Origin: Choanephora cucurbitarum
Taxonomy: Eukaryota > Mucoromycota > Mucoromycetes > Mucorales > Choanephoraceae
Assembly: GCA_025331435.1 (NCBI GenBank)
Contig: JAIWNI010000212.1
Location: 1 to 23,689 of the forward strand
Length of the DNA stretch: 23,689 bases
Direction of reading: 5' to 3'
The notes under the pieces were generated by a model, which saw only the letters and a list, made by a program, of their open reading frames with translations, was not told the origin of the DNA and did no database searches. A program made the position numbers and the translations under genes. Each line of letters opens with the position of its first letter. Position 1 is the first letter of the stretch. Shown one piece after another: positions 21,901 through 23,689 of the stretch.

Positions 21901-23439
21901 CACTCTAGCAACCAAATCTGGTCGATCAGATGCATTTTGACCAGGTAACAATTCTCTTTGGATCTCAATCCAGCGAGGATTAGCTGTGAATGTGATGAAT
22001 TAAGAAGGCTTTCCGAAATAACGAACAATAGCCATTGAGTCTTGGTATTGCTTAGCCATAAATCTTGCTTTGCCTGTATAAGAACTTGGCAAGATGGAGC
22101 GTTTGCCCAAAAAAGTAGCATCCACATCCTCAGAGATAAGCGCATCTTGCACACCATTGTAGGGGTCAGCACGAATATTTGATTGATGCGTTTTGATCCA
22201 GTCTAATTTCGTTTGATCGCAAATGGCCCAAACATCAACCAAATATTGCTGGAAAAGTCTTTTTGCGTAAACAAAGTAGGAAATTCTTGCTGTCTTTGAT
22301 GAAGTCGGAACCTGTAGTATGCTCTTTGTGTGAAGCGACTGTCTTGACCATCCAATCTTAGCCCCAGTTCCAGCCCAAATCTCTCATTGGAAACAGCAAT
22401 GTGTAATGCAAGGGCATATACAACGCATGAGTTTGTTAGATAGTGGAAAAAGAAAACTCTTCCTCAGAATGACGAAGATAAATTCGAATTATTCTGAAGC
22501 TATCAGAGGAGCTCTCATTTGGTAAGATAGCAGCTACCTCATTGGCTGTAGGCACATTTTCAGTTCTTCTATCTTTACCAGCCACTAATTCCATCTTCAA
22601 TGATGGATAAACACGAATGAAAGACTGTTCTTCTGTTGTTTTTTAAAGAAACTCATGTGCAGTCTTATAAAGTCCTACATAAGGATTGCATTGATGAAGC
22701 TCTGTGGTCAATCCTTGGATTGGCTCATTGTCCAAGTCCTCATTGTTTGCAGCTCGAATTGATGCTGCGTATTCAGGGTCAAAGATATAGAGTTGTGCAT
22801 ATCTAGCCTGATTAGTATTCTCAGCTGGAATTGGCCCTTGAGTGCGGTACATTTGGCCATGAATTTGGAAGGGCATGTTGGTGAGATTGCTGTTGCTAAC
22901 TGCACAACGCAAAGAAGTGAAAGCGAATGCAGCATTAAAGCGTCTCAAATTATTTTTGAAATGCTGTCCGCGGGAAGTGACGTCCTCATACAATCCCTTC
23001 ACATAGGAGGGTGGATCTTTCAGCAAATCTACTTTGACAGCACCAGCCTTGCAACATGACATCCAAAAAACATTATTTTTGGTTGAGTTGGAAGGTAACT
23101 CGGCCTTCCAGTGCTTAGCACCACATTTGTCGCAACCTTGATCCATTAAACCTAAATCGAATGGCTGGAGGCGAGAGAGCTCAGAAATATAGGCTGCAGG
23201 CAATTGAGTTCTTCGGCCTCGAGATCTAGTTTCATTGGCATTAGTTACACGGCTGTTGTTTCTCAAAGTTCGTTGTCTACGTTCCTATGAAATAAATCAA
23301 GTTAGTGAGATAATTTGCTGCTTAACTCTAGCTCAAATCTTACACGACAGATATCGCAAGTAACAAAAGTATTGTGTTGAAATGTTGCACCACATGTAGC
23401 GCATTCTTTAGTTTGTACGGATGTAAGAGGGTTGCTCAT
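18906..23439 (-). pseudogene. Helitron H3 RepHel (HUH Rep plus Pif1-like helicase), decayed
   Basis: Exon 1 (23439-23344) starts MSNPLTSVQTKECATCG, with CX2C pairs. A 59-bp intron (23343-23285; GTAAGA, CTAAC, TAG) joins in phase 0 to ERRQRTLRNN. The Rep part shows HUH in GLPHLHLLLFLD (His codons 21809 and 21803) and paired Tyr in IKYINKYVYKG. The helicase has Walker A GPAGTGKT (20228-20205), GDEVPMQ, AGDFAQIPP, NKSQGQS and YVALSRST. Damage: in-frame stops at 22645, 22438, 22002, 21002, 20552, 20354, 20333 (Gln in H1) and 19373 (first base of each, minus strand). Frameshifts lie near 22390-22330, at an A run near 22262, and near 21865. Length without the intron is about 1,490 codons, like H2. 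It aligns with H1 through the helicase. Confidence 0.88.
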
Positions 23440-23550
23440 AGTAACGGAAAGAATATAAGCTTTTGAAGAAAGAGTAATAAAAAAATTTGAAATTAAGGGG
23501 AAGCCAAAAAACAAAACGTGACGTCAGTACTTTTATTTAATCTGTTATTT

Positions 23551-23564
23551 CAGTATATATTAGA
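23551..23564 (-). other. Candidate 5' terminus of Helitron H3
   Basis: On the minus strand A|TCTAATATATACTG begins at 23564. It meets the A|TC rule and resembles the proposed H2 start. Homologous 5' sequence from H1 is outside the window, so this cannot be confirmed here. Confidence 0.3.
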
Positions 23565-23689
23565 TTGTACGTGCTTCATTGAATTTTTCCATTTAGGGCT
23601 GCATGCATGTACGTGTGTGTTAGCTTAGTGTGTTGATCCAATTTTGTATCATGTATTGTACTGCTCAGTTTACTTTTCGAGAATGAGAA

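Larger units (their letters stand above)
18728..23564 (-). mobile_element. Helitron H3, same family as H1, probably full length but decayed
   Basis: Minus-strand Helitron whose 3' end (CTAG, 18731-18728, then T at 18727) is identical to the H1 end over 31 bases. It holds a RepHel gene with one intron. The proposed 5' end is A|TCTAATATATACTG at 23564, 125 bp before the RepHel ATG, giving an element of about 4.8 kb. The 3' end is well supported by the H1 comparison. The 5' end rests on motif only. Confidence 0.75.

Noticed and set aside
13508..23439. Alternative genetic code (stop reassignment) to explain the many in-frame stops
   Set aside because: All three stop types occur, frameshifts accompany them, and H1 and both LINE frames read normally with standard stops.
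1..23689. CRISPR array, bacterial operon or phage module
   Set aside because: Spliceosomal introns, polyadenylation signals, a LINE and Helitrons show eukaryotic DNA; no spaced direct-repeat array is present.

Overview
This is eukaryotic DNA built mostly from transposable elements. Short spliceosomal introns (55, 59 and 61 bp, donors GTAATA/GTAAGA/GTAAGT, two with a CTAAC branch sequence), AT-rich spacers, Pif1-type RepHel Helitrons and an L1-like non-LTR retrotransposon with a C-terminal zf-RVT finger suggest a filamentous fungus. My best guess is an early-diverging (Mucoromycota-type) lineage. That is inference from element types, not from a marker gene.

Layout. (1) 1-1886, + strand: 3' part of Helitron H1, with an open helicase reading frame (1-1740) and a CTAG|T 3' terminus at 1886. 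(2) 2491-2598 and about 8427-9454, + strand: two parts of a transposase-like host gene. The right part resembles the C-terminal region of Tnp2/KDZ-type transposases and has two introns. (3) 2599 to about 8427, - strand: a 5.8-kb L1-like LINE lying between those parts, with ORF1 (two CCHC knuckles), ORF2 (endonuclease, RT, zf-RVT; one frameshift), an AATAAA signal and an A10 tail. (4) 9455-13282: AT-rich spacer with no confident gene; a possible minus-strand exon lies at 12154-12315. (5) 13283 to about 18.1 kb, + strand: Helitron H2, a nearly complete RepHel copy broken by three in-frame stops and two frameshifts. (6) 18187-18456: two adjacent fold-back (nested inverted-repeat) structures; then a candidate orphan exon (18495-18589, -). 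(7) 18728 to about 23564, - strand: Helitron H3, RepHel with eight in-frame stops, three frameshifts and one recognisable intron.

How the parts relate. H1 and H3 belong to one Helitron family: their last 31 bases, through the CTAG|T junction, are identical, and both have a G-run/GT-rich subterminal tract. They sit in opposite orientation. H2 is a different, more diverged family, and H2 and H3 converge tail to tail. No gene here looks like a confident functional host gene. The best-preserved coding sequences are the H1 helicase fragment (which has a substitution at a conserved glycine) and LINE ORF1. I saw no rRNA, convincing tRNA or CRISPR.
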